Origin: Roseovarius sp. THAF9
Lineage (GTDB): Bacteria; Pseudomonadota; Alphaproteobacteria; Rhodobacterales; Rhodobacteraceae
DNA: 64,000 nt
Assembly (NCBI RefSeq): GCF_009363715.1
Contig: NZ_CP045404.1
Location: 650,001 to 714,000, forward strand
Direction of reading: 5' to 3'
Below, in pieces: positions 22,166 through 31,214 of this stretch. The translations under genes and the position numbers were made by a program. Position 1 is the stretch's first letter. Each line of letters begins with the position of its first letter. Under the pieces are notes generated by a model. It was not told the DNA's origin. It ran no database searches and was given only the letters and a program-made list of their open reading frames with translations.

Positions 22166-23707
22166 ATGAAAATGTTCGGTTTGACAGGGCGAGCCCGGTT
22201 CGGGATGACCACTGCGATGAGCATCGCGCTGACAGCGGGTGCGGCGCAGGCGGACGTCACGCCGGCGGATGTCTGGGCCGACTGGCAAGGCTACCTGTCG
22301 AGCTCCGGCTACGAGGTGAGCGGCGAAGAATCCCAATCGGGCGACGCTCTGACCGTGTCGGACGTGACCATGTCGATGGCTGTTCCCGAAGAGGACATGA
22401 CGGTTTCCGTCAACCTTGGCGAGATAACTTTTACTGATAACGGCGACGGCACGGTTTCGGTGTCGATCCCCGCCTCGATGCCGATGCAGATACAGGCCTC
22501 TTATCCGGATGCCGAAGAGGTGGCAATCGGGTTGGAATACAACACGACCGGTTTCGAGATGACCGCATCGGGCGACCCCGATGACCTGCTGTACAATTAT
22601 TCAGCCAGCGAGATCGCGATCATCGTGGGCGACGTGGTCGCCGAAGGTGAAACCGTCGATATCGGTACGGTGGAGTTCCGCATTGCCGATGTCGAAGGGA
22701 CGACCACGATGACGGTCGGCAACCTGCGCACATCCGAGCAGAAGATGACCGCCGGCCCGGTGAACTACACCATCGACGTGGCCGACCCCGAGGGCAGCGA
22801 CGGCCAGTTCACCTGGAAAGGCCAGTTCGCCGGCATGACGGTCGCTGCCAATGGCGCGATGCCGCTCGAGATGGACCCGGGCAATTTCGCGGCCTCGATC
22901 GAGAACGGTTTCGATGCTGATGCAACGATCACCTATTCCGAAGGATCGAGCGAATTCGAGATCGTGGAGCCGTCGCAGACGACGCAGGGCACCACCAGCT
23001 CGGACGGAGGCGAGATCACCGTGGCGATGGGCGCTGATGGCCTGACCTACGATCTGTCGGCGAGCAACATGCAGCTGAACATGACCGGCGGCGATATTCC
23101 TCTACCGATCGAGGTCGGGTTCGGCACCGCGGCCTTCAACCTGACCGCCCCCATCGTCGAGAGCGAGGAGGAACAGGATTTTGCGCTGGGCCTGACGCTG
23201 GGCGATTTCACCATGTCGGACATGATCTGGGGCATTTTCGATCCCGCAGGCCAGTTGCCTCGTGACCCGGCGACGATCGACCTGGACCTGACAGGGACGG
23301 CCAAGCTGTTCTTCGACCTGTTCGACCCCGAGCAGATGGAAGCAGCGGAAACCGGCGAGTTGGGTGTGCCGGGCGAGCTGAACACGCTGGATATCAACAC
23401 CCTGACGGTCAGCGCAGCGGGTGCGGAACTGACCGGCGAAGGGGCGTTCACTTTCGACAACTCCGATCTGGAGACCTTCGACGGAATGCCGGCGCCGGAC
23501 GGGTCGGTCGACCTCAAGCTGACCGGCGCGAACGGGCTTCTGGATACGCTGATTGCCATGGGCATTGTCCCAGAGGAACAGGCGATGGGCGTGCGCATGA
23601 TGATGGGCATGTTCGCGGTTCCCGGCGACGGCGAGGACACGCTGAACTCGACGATCGAGGTCAAGAGCGACGGACAGGTCCTTGCGAACGGGCAGCGTCT
23701 GCGCTGA
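22166..23707 (+). CDS. DUF2125-like secreted protein, paralog 1
   Basis: This is a 513-residue protein with a signal peptide (MKMFGLTGRARFGMTTAMSIALTAGAAQA). The mature start DVTPADVWADWQGYLSSSGYEV and the many short beta-strand-like repeats resemble alphaproteobacterial DUF2125 proteins of unknown function. It is very acidic and low in cysteine. The C terminus (EEQAMGVRMMMGMF...DGQVLANGQRLR) is nearly identical to those of the next two genes, so the three are tandem paralogs. ATG 22166 is preceded by AAAGGA and opens the signal peptide. It is probably periplasmic. Confidence 0.75.
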   Translation: MKMFGLTGRARFGMTTAMSIALTAGAAQADVTPADVWADWQGYLSSSGYEVSGEESQSGDALTVSDVTMSMAVPEEDMTVSVNLGEITFTDNGDGTVSVSIPASMPMQIQASYPDAEEVAIGLEYNTTGFEMTASGDPDDLLYNYSASEIAIIVGDVVAEGETVDIGTVEFRIADVEGTTTMTVGNLRTSEQKMTAGPVNYTIDVADPEGSDGQFTWKGQFAGMTVAANGAMPLEMDPGNFAASIENGFDADATITYSEGSSEFEIVEPSQTTQGTTSSDGGEITVAMGADGLTYDLSASNMQLNMTGGDIPLPIEVGFGTAAFNLTAPIVESEEEQDFALGLTLGDFTMSDMIWGIFDPAGQLPRDPATIDLDLTGTAKLFFDLFDPEQMEAAETGELGVPGELNTLDINTLTVSAAGAELTGEGAFTFDNSDLETFDGMPAPDGSVDLKLTGANGLLDTLIAMGIVPEEQAMGVRMMMGMFAVPGDGEDTLNSTIEVKSDGQVLANGQRLR

Positions 23708-23794
23708 ACCCGACCGAGGTGAAGACATTTGCGGGGGCCGGACGATCCGGCCCTTCGTGCTTTTGACGATTGAGCTCTGATGAAAGGTGAGCCT

Positions 23795-25315
23795 ATGACG
23801 TATTCCCGTGTTTTCCCCGTGATCCTGAGCGCTTCGGCTGTGGCGCCGGTGACGGCGCTGGCCGATGTGACGGCCGACGACGTCCTGACCAACATGATGG
23901 CGCCGGCCCGGGCCTTTGGCTTTGAGGTCACTGCCGAGCCGGTGCGCGAAGGCGACAGCCTGCGGGTCGACAGCATGGTCATGACCTATGCGATGCCGAT
24001 GGATGCGGGCGTGGCGCGGCTGAGTTCGAACGGCTTCACCCTGACCGAACAGGGCGACGGCAGCGTGGCGCTTGCCTATCCCGATGGAATGACAGCGGAG
24101 ATCACCTTCACCTTGCCCGAGGAGGGTGAGGTGATGTCCGCGTCTCTGGTTTACGAAGGGTTCGACACTCCGACCATTGCCACCGGCTCGCCGGGGCAGG
24201 TGAGCTATGACGGGGCGTTCGAGAACGCGCGGTTCGCCTTGACCGACTTCACCGTGCCGGACGAAGGCGTGGTGGATGTTTCGGTCGAAGGCACTTTGAC
24301 CGGGACCAGCCAATACGAGATCATCGAGGGGGATATCGTGAGGGTGTCGATGTCCACCACCTCGGACAGCATGACCTTCGACACGAAATTCAGCGATCCG
24401 CAAGGCGCTGTGTCGAGCGGGCAGCAAAAGATGACTGGCGGGACCTCGGAAGTGGAACTGGCGATCCCGGCCGGGCAGGTTGACCTGCTGAACCTTGACG
24501 ATGCGCTGCGCGCCGGGCTGATGCTTTTGGCCAAGACCGGGGGTATGCAGGTGGACGGCACCACGGTGACCGCGGTCGAGGACATGGAGATGCGCCAGAC
24601 CACGGCCTATACCATGGAGAGCAGCGATGTCGCGCTGAGCGAAGACGGGCTGTCGGTGGGCGGCGCCTATACCGATTTCGCGTTCGAGTTCGTGATGCCG
24701 CCGGAAATGCCCTTTCCGATTGCGGGCCAAATCGGACGCAGCGAAGGCCAGATCACGGCGCCGGTGACCGAGACCGATGGCGCGGTGCCGGTCGAATTTC
24801 TTATGACGCTGGAAGAGGTGACCCTGGACGAGGCGATCTGGGCCCTGTTCGATGCAGAGGAACAACTGCCGCGCGACCCGATGACGGTGGTTTTTGACCT
24901 GTCCGGCGAAGCCGTGCTGAGCCGCGATCCGCTGGATATCATGCGGATGATGAACGTGTCCCCGACAGAGGAGACACTGGACCGGATCGAGAACGTTCAA
25001 CTGAACGACCTGGTGGTGCGAGCCGTGGGCGCGGAGCTTACCGGCAGCGGTGCTTTCGAGGTCGATAACGAGGATTACGAGACCTTCCCCGGCATGCCCG
25101 CTCCGAATGGTAGCGTCGATCTGCGCGTCAGCGGTGCCAATGGCCTGATCGATACACTGGTCGCGATGGGACTTGTGCCTGAGGAGCAGGCCATGGGTGC
25201 CCGCATGATGATGGGCATGTTCGGCACACCCGGTGAGGGCGAGGATGTGATCACCTCGACCATCGAGGTGACCGAGGATGGACAGGTGCTGGCCAACGGC
25301 CAGCGGCTGCGGTGA
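23795..25315 (+). CDS. DUF2125-like secreted protein, paralog 2
   Basis: This is a 506-residue paralog of the preceding gene. The signal peptide is MTYSRVFPVILSASAVAPVTALA, then DVTADDVLTNMMAPARAFGFEV. The shared C-terminal block is FPGMPAPNGSVDLRVSGANG followed by LVPEEQAMGARMMMGMF and ANGQRLR. ATG 23795 was preferred to ATG 23780 because AAAGGTGA stands at the right distance. Only 4 bases separate its stop from the GTG of paralog 3. No domain with known function was recognised beyond the DUF2125 resemblance. Confidence 0.75.
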   Translation: MTYSRVFPVILSASAVAPVTALADVTADDVLTNMMAPARAFGFEVTAEPVREGDSLRVDSMVMTYAMPMDAGVARLSSNGFTLTEQGDGSVALAYPDGMTAEITFTLPEEGEVMSASLVYEGFDTPTIATGSPGQVSYDGAFENARFALTDFTVPDEGVVDVSVEGTLTGTSQYEIIEGDIVRVSMSTTSDSMTFDTKFSDPQGAVSSGQQKMTGGTSEVELAIPAGQVDLLNLDDALRAGLMLLAKTGGMQVDGTTVTAVEDMEMRQTTAYTMESSDVALSEDGLSVGGAYTDFAFEFVMPPEMPFPIAGQIGRSEGQITAPVTETDGAVPVEFLMTLEEVTLDEAIWALFDAEEQLPRDPMTVVFDLSGEAVLSRDPLDIMRMMNVSPTEETLDRIENVQLNDLVVRAVGAELTGSGAFEVDNEDYETFPGMPAPNGSVDLRVSGANGLIDTLVAMGLVPEEQAMGARMMMGMFGTPGEGEDVITSTIEVTEDGQVLANGQRLR

Positions 25316-25319
25316 GCCG

Positions 25320-26843
25320 GTGAGGGTCTGGCAGGGAATCGCGCTCGCGGCGCTGTGCGTTCCGCGCGCTGCGCTTGCCGACCTGACGGTCGAGGAGGCG
25401 TGGGGCGTCTGGACGACCCAGTTCGAGGCGCTGGGCCTTGATTGGGAAGCCGATGTTGTGCCCGAGGGCGATGCGCTGGCGGTGGGACCGATCTTTCTTT
25501 CGATGCAGTTTCCGGGGCTTCCGCTTGAGATGACCCTGCAACTGCCAGGGCCCCGTTTCGTGCCCGATGCCGGGGAAATAGTGGTGCAGTTGCCCACCTC
25601 CGAGGCCATGCCGTTCAGCGTGGCTACGACCGGCGACGCGGAAGACGGATTTAGCTCGTCCGGTGCGTTCGCCTGGCGAATGGAAGACGTCAGCGTGCGG
25701 ATGCGGCAGACCGACGCCGGGATTGAGACACGCTGGAGCGGCGAAAACTTCGAGATCGACATGACCGAATACGGTATTGGCGGTCAGCCCTTTCCGGCTG
25801 AGTACCGGTACGTTCAATCCGGTTTCGACATCACGCAGATCAGCCGGATCGACGACGCTTGGCTGGACTTCACGCGCCGCGGCGTGGCCGGGCAGGTGGT
25901 GATCGACTATGGCTATGGGGACCAGAGCAGCCCGGAGGGTCTGGCCGGTACGCTGAGGCGTGACGAGGTCGAAACCCTGACCGAGCTGCGCCTGGCGCGC
26001 GGCGGGCCGACGCTGGACCGCCTGCCGGAGCTTGCCGAGGCCGGCATGATGTTCCGACACGAGGCCGCGGCCAAGTCCGGCTTTGACGAGGACGACGAAT
26101 GGTATGCCGGCGAGCAGATCGCTTCCAGCGAGACCCGGTGGACCAACATCACGGGCCTTTTCACGCTGAAGGGCGACGGTTTGGGTGTCGTGTCGGGGGC
26201 GGACGCGGCCGAGATGCAGATGACGGACGAGTTATTGGGCATCAGCGTGGACGTTGAGGCGGCGCGAATCCTTTTGGACCTGGCAATGCCGGTCTTGCGG
26301 GCGGTCGAGCCGCAGGATTACGCGCTGCGGTTCGAATTGGACGGGCTGACACTGTCGGAAGAGACCTGGACTGCGTTTTTCATGTCCGACGCGCTTCCGC
26401 GACAAACGGCGGATCTGAAGGTCGATCTGGGCGGCGAGGCGATCCTTCTGGAGACGTTGTTCGACCTTGCCGCGTTAGGCCAATCGTTCAACGGACCCTT
26501 GCCGGTGTCGATCGAAACGCTGGACCTCAGGGCGCTGGACGCCCGGTTCTGGGATGCGGAACTGGCGGGAAAGGGCGCGGTGAGATTCGATCACAGCGCG
26601 CCGCAGGCCTTCGACGGGTTCCCGGCGACGGAAGGCGACGCCACGTTCGAACTGATCGGCGTTCAGGGCCTGCTTGACCGGCTTACAGAGGCCGGCGTTC
26701 TGACGATCGATGACGCTATGTCGGCGCGGATGATGATGGGCATGTTCACCGCACCGGTGGATGGCGAGGACGACGCGGTGCGTGCCGAGGTAGAGCTTTT
26801 CGGCGACGGGCAGGTCGTGGTGAACGGGCAGCGCCTGCGCTGA
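25320..26843 (+). CDS. DUF2125-like secreted protein, paralog 3
   Basis: This is a 507-residue paralog, the most diverged of the three. It starts with GTG at 25320, four bases after the previous stop, giving the signal peptide VRVWQGIALAALCVPRAALA and mature DLTVEEAWGVWTTQFEALGLDWEAD. The closing block is again RMMMGMF...DGQVVVNGQRLR. An upstream in-frame ATG at 25278 would lie inside paralog 2 and lacks a signal peptide. Tight spacing implies translation coupled to paralog 2. Role unknown; an envelope location is inferred. Confidence 0.72.
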   Translation: MRVWQGIALAALCVPRAALADLTVEEAWGVWTTQFEALGLDWEADVVPEGDALAVGPIFLSMQFPGLPLEMTLQLPGPRFVPDAGEIVVQLPTSEAMPFSVATTGDAEDGFSSSGAFAWRMEDVSVRMRQTDAGIETRWSGENFEIDMTEYGIGGQPFPAEYRYVQSGFDITQISRIDDAWLDFTRRGVAGQVVIDYGYGDQSSPEGLAGTLRRDEVETLTELRLARGGPTLDRLPELAEAGMMFRHEAAAKSGFDEDDEWYAGEQIASSETRWTNITGLFTLKGDGLGVVSGADAAEMQMTDELLGISVDVEAARILLDLAMPVLRAVEPQDYALRFELDGLTLSEETWTAFFMSDALPRQTADLKVDLGGEAILLETLFDLAALGQSFNGPLPVSIETLDLRALDARFWDAELAGKGAVRFDHSAPQAFDGFPATEGDATFELIGVQGLLDRLTEAGVLTIDDAMSARMMMGMFTAPVDGEDDAVRAEVELFGDGQVVVNGQRLR

Positions 26844-26955
26844 CTGCCCGGCGCCCATGCCTTGCGCCCGTTTCGGCAGCGCAGTAGATCGGGCCCTGAC
26901 CAAATTCTCACACGCCTGCGCGACGTCGGACGCGCGCAGCATACAGGAGAGCTTT

Positions 26956-28299
26956 ATGCCCGTGACACCGGAAAACCTGACCGAAGCGCTTTTGGCGGCG
27001 GCGCATAAGGCCGGGGCCGACGCGGCAGATACGGTGGCCGTCGAGCGGCGATCCCAGAGCATCGGTGTCCGGGCCGGAACCTTGGAACAGGCGGAGCGAT
27101 CGGAACGCGTCGAGGTCGGCTTGCGTGTCTTCGTGGGGCAGCGTCAGGCCTGCGTCGGCGCGTCGGACACACGGGAAGAAACCCTCGTGATGTTGGCCGA
27201 ACGCGCGGTGGCCATGGCCCGCGAGGCGCCCCAGGATCCGTTCGCCGGGCTGGCGGAGCCGGACCAGCTGGCGCAGAGCTGGGATGTCGCGGCGCTGGAA
27301 TTGCACGACCCCGGTTCAGAACCGGCAGCGCCCGACATGCAGGAGGCCGCGTTGGCGCTGGAGGCTGCTGCGATGGCCGTGGATGGCGTGACCCAGGTTC
27401 AGGCGTCGGCCGATCACGAGGTCGAGCATATGCACATGGCGGCGACCAACGGCTTTTCCGGCGGGTTCACCAGCAGCGCTCGCAGCCTGAGCGCAGTTGC
27501 GATTGCCGGGCAGGGCACGGGGATGCAGCGTGACTATGATGCGGATACGCGCGTATTCGCCGCCGACCTGCGCACACCGGAGGAGATCGGGACGCGGGCA
27601 GGGGAACGTGCCGCTGCGATGCTGGACGCGAAGAAGCCTTATACCGGGTCCTATCCGGTGCTGTACGACGAGCGCGTGGCCGCGAGCCTGATCGGGCATC
27701 TGCTGGCCGCGATCAACGGTGGTGCGGTGTCGCGCGGGGCGTCGTGGCTGATGAACCGGATGGGCGAGCCCGTGCTGCCTGACGCGCTGTCGCTGACCGA
27801 CGATCCGCTGCGCCCGCGCGCGCTTGGCTCGCAGCCTTTCGATGCCGAAGGGTTGCCGGTGGCAAAGCGGGCGCTGGTCGAGAACGGGGTGCTGAAGTCG
27901 TGGATTCTGGACCTGGCCACGGGGCGCAAGCTGGGGCTGCCGTCGACGGGTCATGCGCGGCGGGCGCCATCCTCGGTGCCGTCGCCTCTGTCGACCAACG
28001 TGGCGCTGACGCAGGGCGACAAGAGCCGTGAAGAACTGATGGCGGAGATGGGAACGGGCCTGTTGGTGACGTCCATGATCGGCTCGACGATCAATCCCAA
28101 TACGGGTGATTATTCCCGCGGGGCGTCCGGGTTCTGGATCGAGAAGGGCGAGATCGCGTTCCCGGTGAACGAATGCACCATCGCGGGCAGCCTGCCGGAG
28201 ATGCTGCGCGGGATCATTCCGGCCAATGACGCGCGGCCCTGGAAATCGCGCGTGGTGCCGTCGCTGCTGGTCGAAGGGCTGACCCTTGCCGGCAACTGA
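26956..28299 (+). CDS. pmbA: TldE/PmbA-type metalloprotease subunit
   Basis: This is a 447-residue PmbA (TldE) family protein. With TldD it forms a heterodimeric protease that processes modified peptides such as microcins and degrades unfolded peptides; the zinc site lies in TldD. Family marks are RSQSIGVRAGTLEQAERSE near the N terminus, TNGFSGGFTSS, NPNTGDYSRGASGFWIEKGEIAFPVNECTIAG and the terminal LEGLTLAG-like LLVEGLTLAGN. ATG 26956 has CAGGAGAG upstream. No tldD gene is in this window. The next gene starts inside its last codons. Confidence 0.9.
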   Translation: MPVTPENLTEALLAAAHKAGADAADTVAVERRSQSIGVRAGTLEQAERSERVEVGLRVFVGQRQACVGASDTREETLVMLAERAVAMAREAPQDPFAGLAEPDQLAQSWDVAALELHDPGSEPAAPDMQEAALALEAAAMAVDGVTQVQASADHEVEHMHMAATNGFSGGFTSSARSLSAVAIAGQGTGMQRDYDADTRVFAADLRTPEEIGTRAGERAAAMLDAKKPYTGSYPVLYDERVAASLIGHLLAAINGGAVSRGASWLMNRMGEPVLPDALSLTDDPLRPRALGSQPFDAEGLPVAKRALVENGVLKSWILDLATGRKLGLPSTGHARRAPSSVPSPLSTNVALTQGDKSREELMAEMGTGLLVTSMIGSTINPNTGDYSRGASGFWIEKGEIAFPVNECTIAGSLPEMLRGIIPANDARPWKSRVVPSLLVEGLTLAGN

Positions 28300-29077
28300 G
28301 CTGGATCTTCTGATTTCTGCGGCACGGGCGGCGGGCGAGGTCGCCTGCCGCTATACCGGTCCCGAGGCGCGGGTCTGGGACAAGCCGGGCGGCGCGGGGC
28401 CGGTCACCGAGGCCGACCTGGCGGTGAACGAGGTGCTGGCCGAGCATCTGCGCGGCGCACGGCCCGAGTATGGCTGGCTGTCGGAGGAAAGCGCCGACAC
28501 GCCCGAGCGGCTGTCGCGTGACCGGGTGTTCATCATCGACCCCATCGACGGCACGCGCAGCTTCATCGAGGGCACGCGGACCTGGGCCCACGCGCTGGCC
28601 GTCGTCGAGCGGGGCGCGGTGGTGGCGGGCGTGGTCTATTTGCCGATGCGGGACATGATGTATGCCGCCGCGGCCGGGCAGGGGGCGACGCTGAACGGCA
28701 AGCGCCTGAAAGTCAGCGATGCCGGGGCGCTGAACGGAAGCAGCATGTTGGCGGCGAAACCGAATTTCGACGCGCGGCACTGGCGGGCCGGGCGTCCGCC
28801 CGAGATGGACCGGGGGTTCCGCCCGTCGCTGGCGTATCGGCTGGCGCTGGTGGCCGAGGGGCGGTTCGACGCGATGATGACCCTGCGCGGCGCGTGGGAG
28901 TGGGACATCGCGGCGGGTGACTTGATCTTGCGCGAAGCCGGCGCGGTGACTTCGGACCGGGAAGGAAAGCCTCTGCGGTTCAACAACCCGATGCCGAAGC
29001 TCGACGGGGTTCTGGCCGCGAATCCGGTGGTGCATGGCGCGCTTCTGGAGGCGCTGGCGCCCGGGGCTGCGATCTGA
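28286..29077 (+). CDS. Inositol monophosphatase-family phosphatase (CysQ-like)
   Basis: This is a 263-residue magnesium-dependent phosphatase of the IMPase/FIG superfamily. Metal ligands are visible: Glu67 (SEES), Asp85 and Asp88 in DPIDGTRSFIEG, and the C-terminal WEWDIAAGDLILREAGA. Neighbouring pmbA and sequence style suggest a CysQ-like 3'(2'),5'-bisphosphate nucleotidase, but inositol or sugar phosphatase activity is equally possible from motifs alone. The start is the unusual TTG at 28286, overlapping the end of pmbA by 14 bases; no in-frame ATG lies near enough. Confidence 0.83.
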   Translation: MPATELDLLISAARAAGEVACRYTGPEARVWDKPGGAGPVTEADLAVNEVLAEHLRGARPEYGWLSEESADTPERLSRDRVFIIDPIDGTRSFIEGTRTWAHALAVVERGAVVAGVVYLPMRDMMYAAAAGQGATLNGKRLKVSDAGALNGSSMLAAKPNFDARHWRAGRPPEMDRGFRPSLAYRLALVAEGRFDAMMTLRGAWEWDIAAGDLILREAGAVTSDREGKPLRFNNPMPKLDGVLAANPVVHGALLEALAPGAAI

Positions 29078-29117
29078 TCCGAGTGTGCGGCTGCGCCGCG
29101 CAGGTTTGGTTTTGTTC

Positions 29118-29138
29118 GAGTATTTTCGGAAGGATGAA
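29118..29138. repeat. Dispersed GAGTATTT..GGAA.GATGAA repeat, copy 1
   Basis: A 21-base sequence beginning GAGTATTT and ending GATGAA matches the copy at 60936-60956 at 18 of 21 positions. A small stem GCGGC/GCCGC (29087-29099) precedes it, as a stem also precedes the other copy. Both lie just downstream of GC-rich palindromes between genes. Confidence 0.55.
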
Positions 29139-29234
29139 ACGCCAGCTGAGCGACAGATTGGCGCGTTTCTCCGCTTGCCGTCGAACCGCGTTCGGCCCGA
29201 CCTAGGTTCCCGTTTCCAAGATGGGAGACGGTAT

Positions 29235-29504
29235 ATGGACGGACAGACGATCGAGCAGGACGCGCGGACTGCGGAATACCTGCGTCAGAAGGAGATCTTC
29301 GAGCGCAGCATGGCGGACCTGCGGCGGGACTGGCGCAAGCGAGAGGCGGGGGGCCATGCGGTGATGGCCGTGGCCTACAGCCTTGAAGGTGCAAGCCGGA
29401 AGGAGACTTGGCTGGGCAAGGCCGTGACGGTGTCGAAATACGCGCTTATCACCTTTGCCGCGGTGCTGCCGAACCTGGCGATGATATTGATGCTGGCGGA
29501 CTGA
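29235..29504 (+). CDS. Small predicted membrane protein, unknown function
   Basis: This is an 89-residue protein I do not recognise. The N-terminal half is charged and helical (QDARTAEYLRQKEIFERSMADLRRDWRKRE), likely a coiled coil or amphipathic helix. The C-terminal end has one hydrophobic segment (YALITFAAVLPNLAMILML), so it is probably a tail-anchored or single-pass membrane protein. ATG 29235 follows GGGAGACGGTAT. It stands alone between the phosphatase and the DMT permease genes. Confidence 0.6.
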   Translation: MDGQTIEQDARTAEYLRQKEIFERSMADLRRDWRKREAGGHAVMAVAYSLEGASRKETWLGKAVTVSKYALITFAAVLPNLAMILMLAD

Positions 29505-29551
29505 CGCGCTTGGCGCTTGTACCGGGGTCGGCGCCGGTCTAGAGCCGGGGC

Positions 29552-30454
29552 ATGACACGTTCCGAAAACCTGACCGGCGCCTTGCTGATGATGGCGTCGA
29601 TGGCGTGCTTCACGTTCAACGACACCGCGATGAAGGCGATGGCGGGGGACGTGCCGCTGTTCCAGTTGCTGTTGTTGCGCGGGATGATCACGACCGTGCT
29701 GGTGGCCTGTATCGCGTGGCGCATGGGCGCGTTGAAGGCGAGCCTGCCGCGCCGGGACTGGGGGTTGATGGCGTTGCGTACGGCCGCCGAGGTCGGCGCG
29801 GCCTATTTCTTTCTGACGGCGCTGTTCAACATGCCGCTGGCCAACGTGACGGCGATATTGCAGGCCCTGCCGCTGACCATCACGCTGGCCGCTGCACTGT
29901 TCCTGCGCGAGCCGGTGGGGTGGCGGCGGATGGTGGCGATCCTTGTGGGCTTTGCCGGTGTGCTGCTGATCGTGCGACCCGGGACGGATGACTTCAATTT
30001 CTATGCGGTTTACGCGCTGCTGGCGGTGGGCTGTGTCACCGTGCGGGACTTGTCGACGCGGCGGTTGTCGAAGGACACGCCGTCGATGTTCGTCACGCTG
30101 CTGACATCCATCGCAACGATGACGATTTTCGGGCTTTTGAGCCTTGGCGTCGACTGGGCGCCGATGGGGATGCGGGAGGCCGGTCTCGTCGGAACCGCCT
30201 CTTTGTTCATCATCGGCGGGTATCTGTTTTCGATCATGGTGATGCGGGTGGGCGAGATCAGTTTCGTCGCCCCCTTCCGCTATACCGGGCTGTTATGGGC
30301 GATGCTGCTGGGCTTCGTGGTATTCGGGGAATGGCCCGCGACGCTGACCCTGCTGGGGGCTGCAATCGTGGTGGGCAGCGGGCTGTTCACCCTTTACCGC
30401 GAGTCGCAGCTGGGACGGAAAAGGCCGCTTGCACAGCCGCCTCGTCGACATTGA
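29552..30454 (+). CDS. EamA/DMT-family permease
   Basis: This is a 300-residue inner-membrane transporter with about ten hydrophobic segments in two repeated EamA halves. The first half opens with ALLMMASMACFTFNDTAMKAM and contains LFLREPVGWRRMVAILVGFAGVLLIVRPG, the usual loop motif. The second half ends with FVVFGEWPATLTLLGAAIVVGSGLFTLYRE. The substrate is not predictable; relatives export amino acids, nucleotides or other metabolites. Its last 68 bases overlap the end of the convergent rhamnosyltransferase-like gene. Confidence 0.9.
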   Translation: MTRSENLTGALLMMASMACFTFNDTAMKAMAGDVPLFQLLLLRGMITTVLVACIAWRMGALKASLPRRDWGLMALRTAAEVGAAYFFLTALFNMPLANVTAILQALPLTITLAAALFLREPVGWRRMVAILVGFAGVLLIVRPGTDDFNFYAVYALLAVGCVTVRDLSTRRLSKDTPSMFVTLLTSIATMTIFGLLSLGVDWAPMGMREAGLVGTASLFIIGGYLFSIMVMRVGEISFVAPFRYTGLLWAMLLGFVVFGEWPATLTLLGAAIVVGSGLFTLYRESQLGRKRPLAQPPRRH

Positions 30455-31214
30455 AGCGGGCCTTGAAAAAGGCGCGCTGATCGTCAGTCAGGGGCGCCAG
30501 CCCCTTGGTGCTGGTCCGCGCGTGGCTGTCGTTGTCGTCATGAAGGGCGCGCAGGTACATGTGGGTCTCGGGCTCAATCAGGGTCGGCATGGAATGGTGC
30601 AGCTTGTGATGGCCGTAATTCATCACCGTCTTGGGGTCGCCGGGGCGGAAGAGCACGGCCAGACCGCAGGCCAGGAACTGGCCCTGGATGTCGTGGGCGA
30701 GGATGCCGTCGGGGGTCAGCTTGACGGAATAACCGCGGGAATATTCGATCACCATATTCTGCCACCCGGCACGTAGCTTGCCGGCCAGCCGGGCGGTGCG
30801 GCGAATGCCGCGGATGAAGTTGGTGCCCACGGCGTCGTCGTCATCGAGGCGAAACTGCAGGGACTCGTCGTCGTCGCCCGCGGCAAGCTCGTGCTGAATG
30901 GCCAACTGCATCGCGGTGCGGTGTTTCATCGGCTCGGCGGTGACGATCTTGATCTGCTCGACCGGGGCGCAGATGTCGTTGAGCCGGTCCCACCAGGGCT
31001 TGGGCATCCGCTCTCCGGTCAGGACGATGAAGGTAAAGCGCTTGTCCTTCTGCCCTGCAATAGAGGGCAGGGTGAGCGCCTCGAAGTGGCGAAAGCGCAG
31101 CTCCATCCGCTCGGGCGCATAGAGATAGGCCTCGCGCTCCTCGACGGTGTCGTGCATGCGTTTGAAGCCGCCGAGCGCGGGATAGGAAAAGCGGCATATA
31201 CCGATTGCGCGCAT
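30387..31214 (-). CDS. Putative rhamnosyltransferase-family protein
   Basis: This is a 275-residue protein resembling the putative rhamnosyl transferase family found in Rhodobacterales. Marks are GICRFSYPALGGFKRMHDT, AYLYAPERMELRFRHFEALTLPSI, FIVLTGERMP and QFRLDDDDAVG, the last a DxD-like metal/nucleotide-sugar motif typical of GT-A enzymes. The catalytic role is inferred and the acceptor is unknown. I preferred the ATG at 31214, which opens the conserved region with AAGGTG upstream; an in-frame ATG at 31256 adds 14 residues. Its 3' end runs 68 bases into the DMT gene on the other strand. Confidence 0.75.
   Translation of the reverse strand: MRAIGICRFSYPALGGFKRMHDTVEEREAYLYAPERMELRFRHFEALTLPSIAGQKDKRFTFIVLTGERMPKPWWDRLNDICAPVEQIKIVTAEPMKHRTAMQLAIQHELAAGDDDESLQFRLDDDDAVGTNFIRGIRRTARLAGKLRAGWQNMVIEYSRGYSVKLTPDGILAHDIQGQFLACGLAVLFRPGDPKTVMNYGHHKLHHSMPTLIEPETHMYLRALHDDNDSHARTSTKGLAPLTDDQRAFFKARFNVDEAAVQAAFSVPAATRGKG

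Noticed and set aside
23102..25762. Open frame of 886 codons on the minus strand across the DUF2125 paralogs
   Set aside because: It seems to contain a repeated pattern only because the plus-strand genes are paralogs; no signal peptide or known motif.
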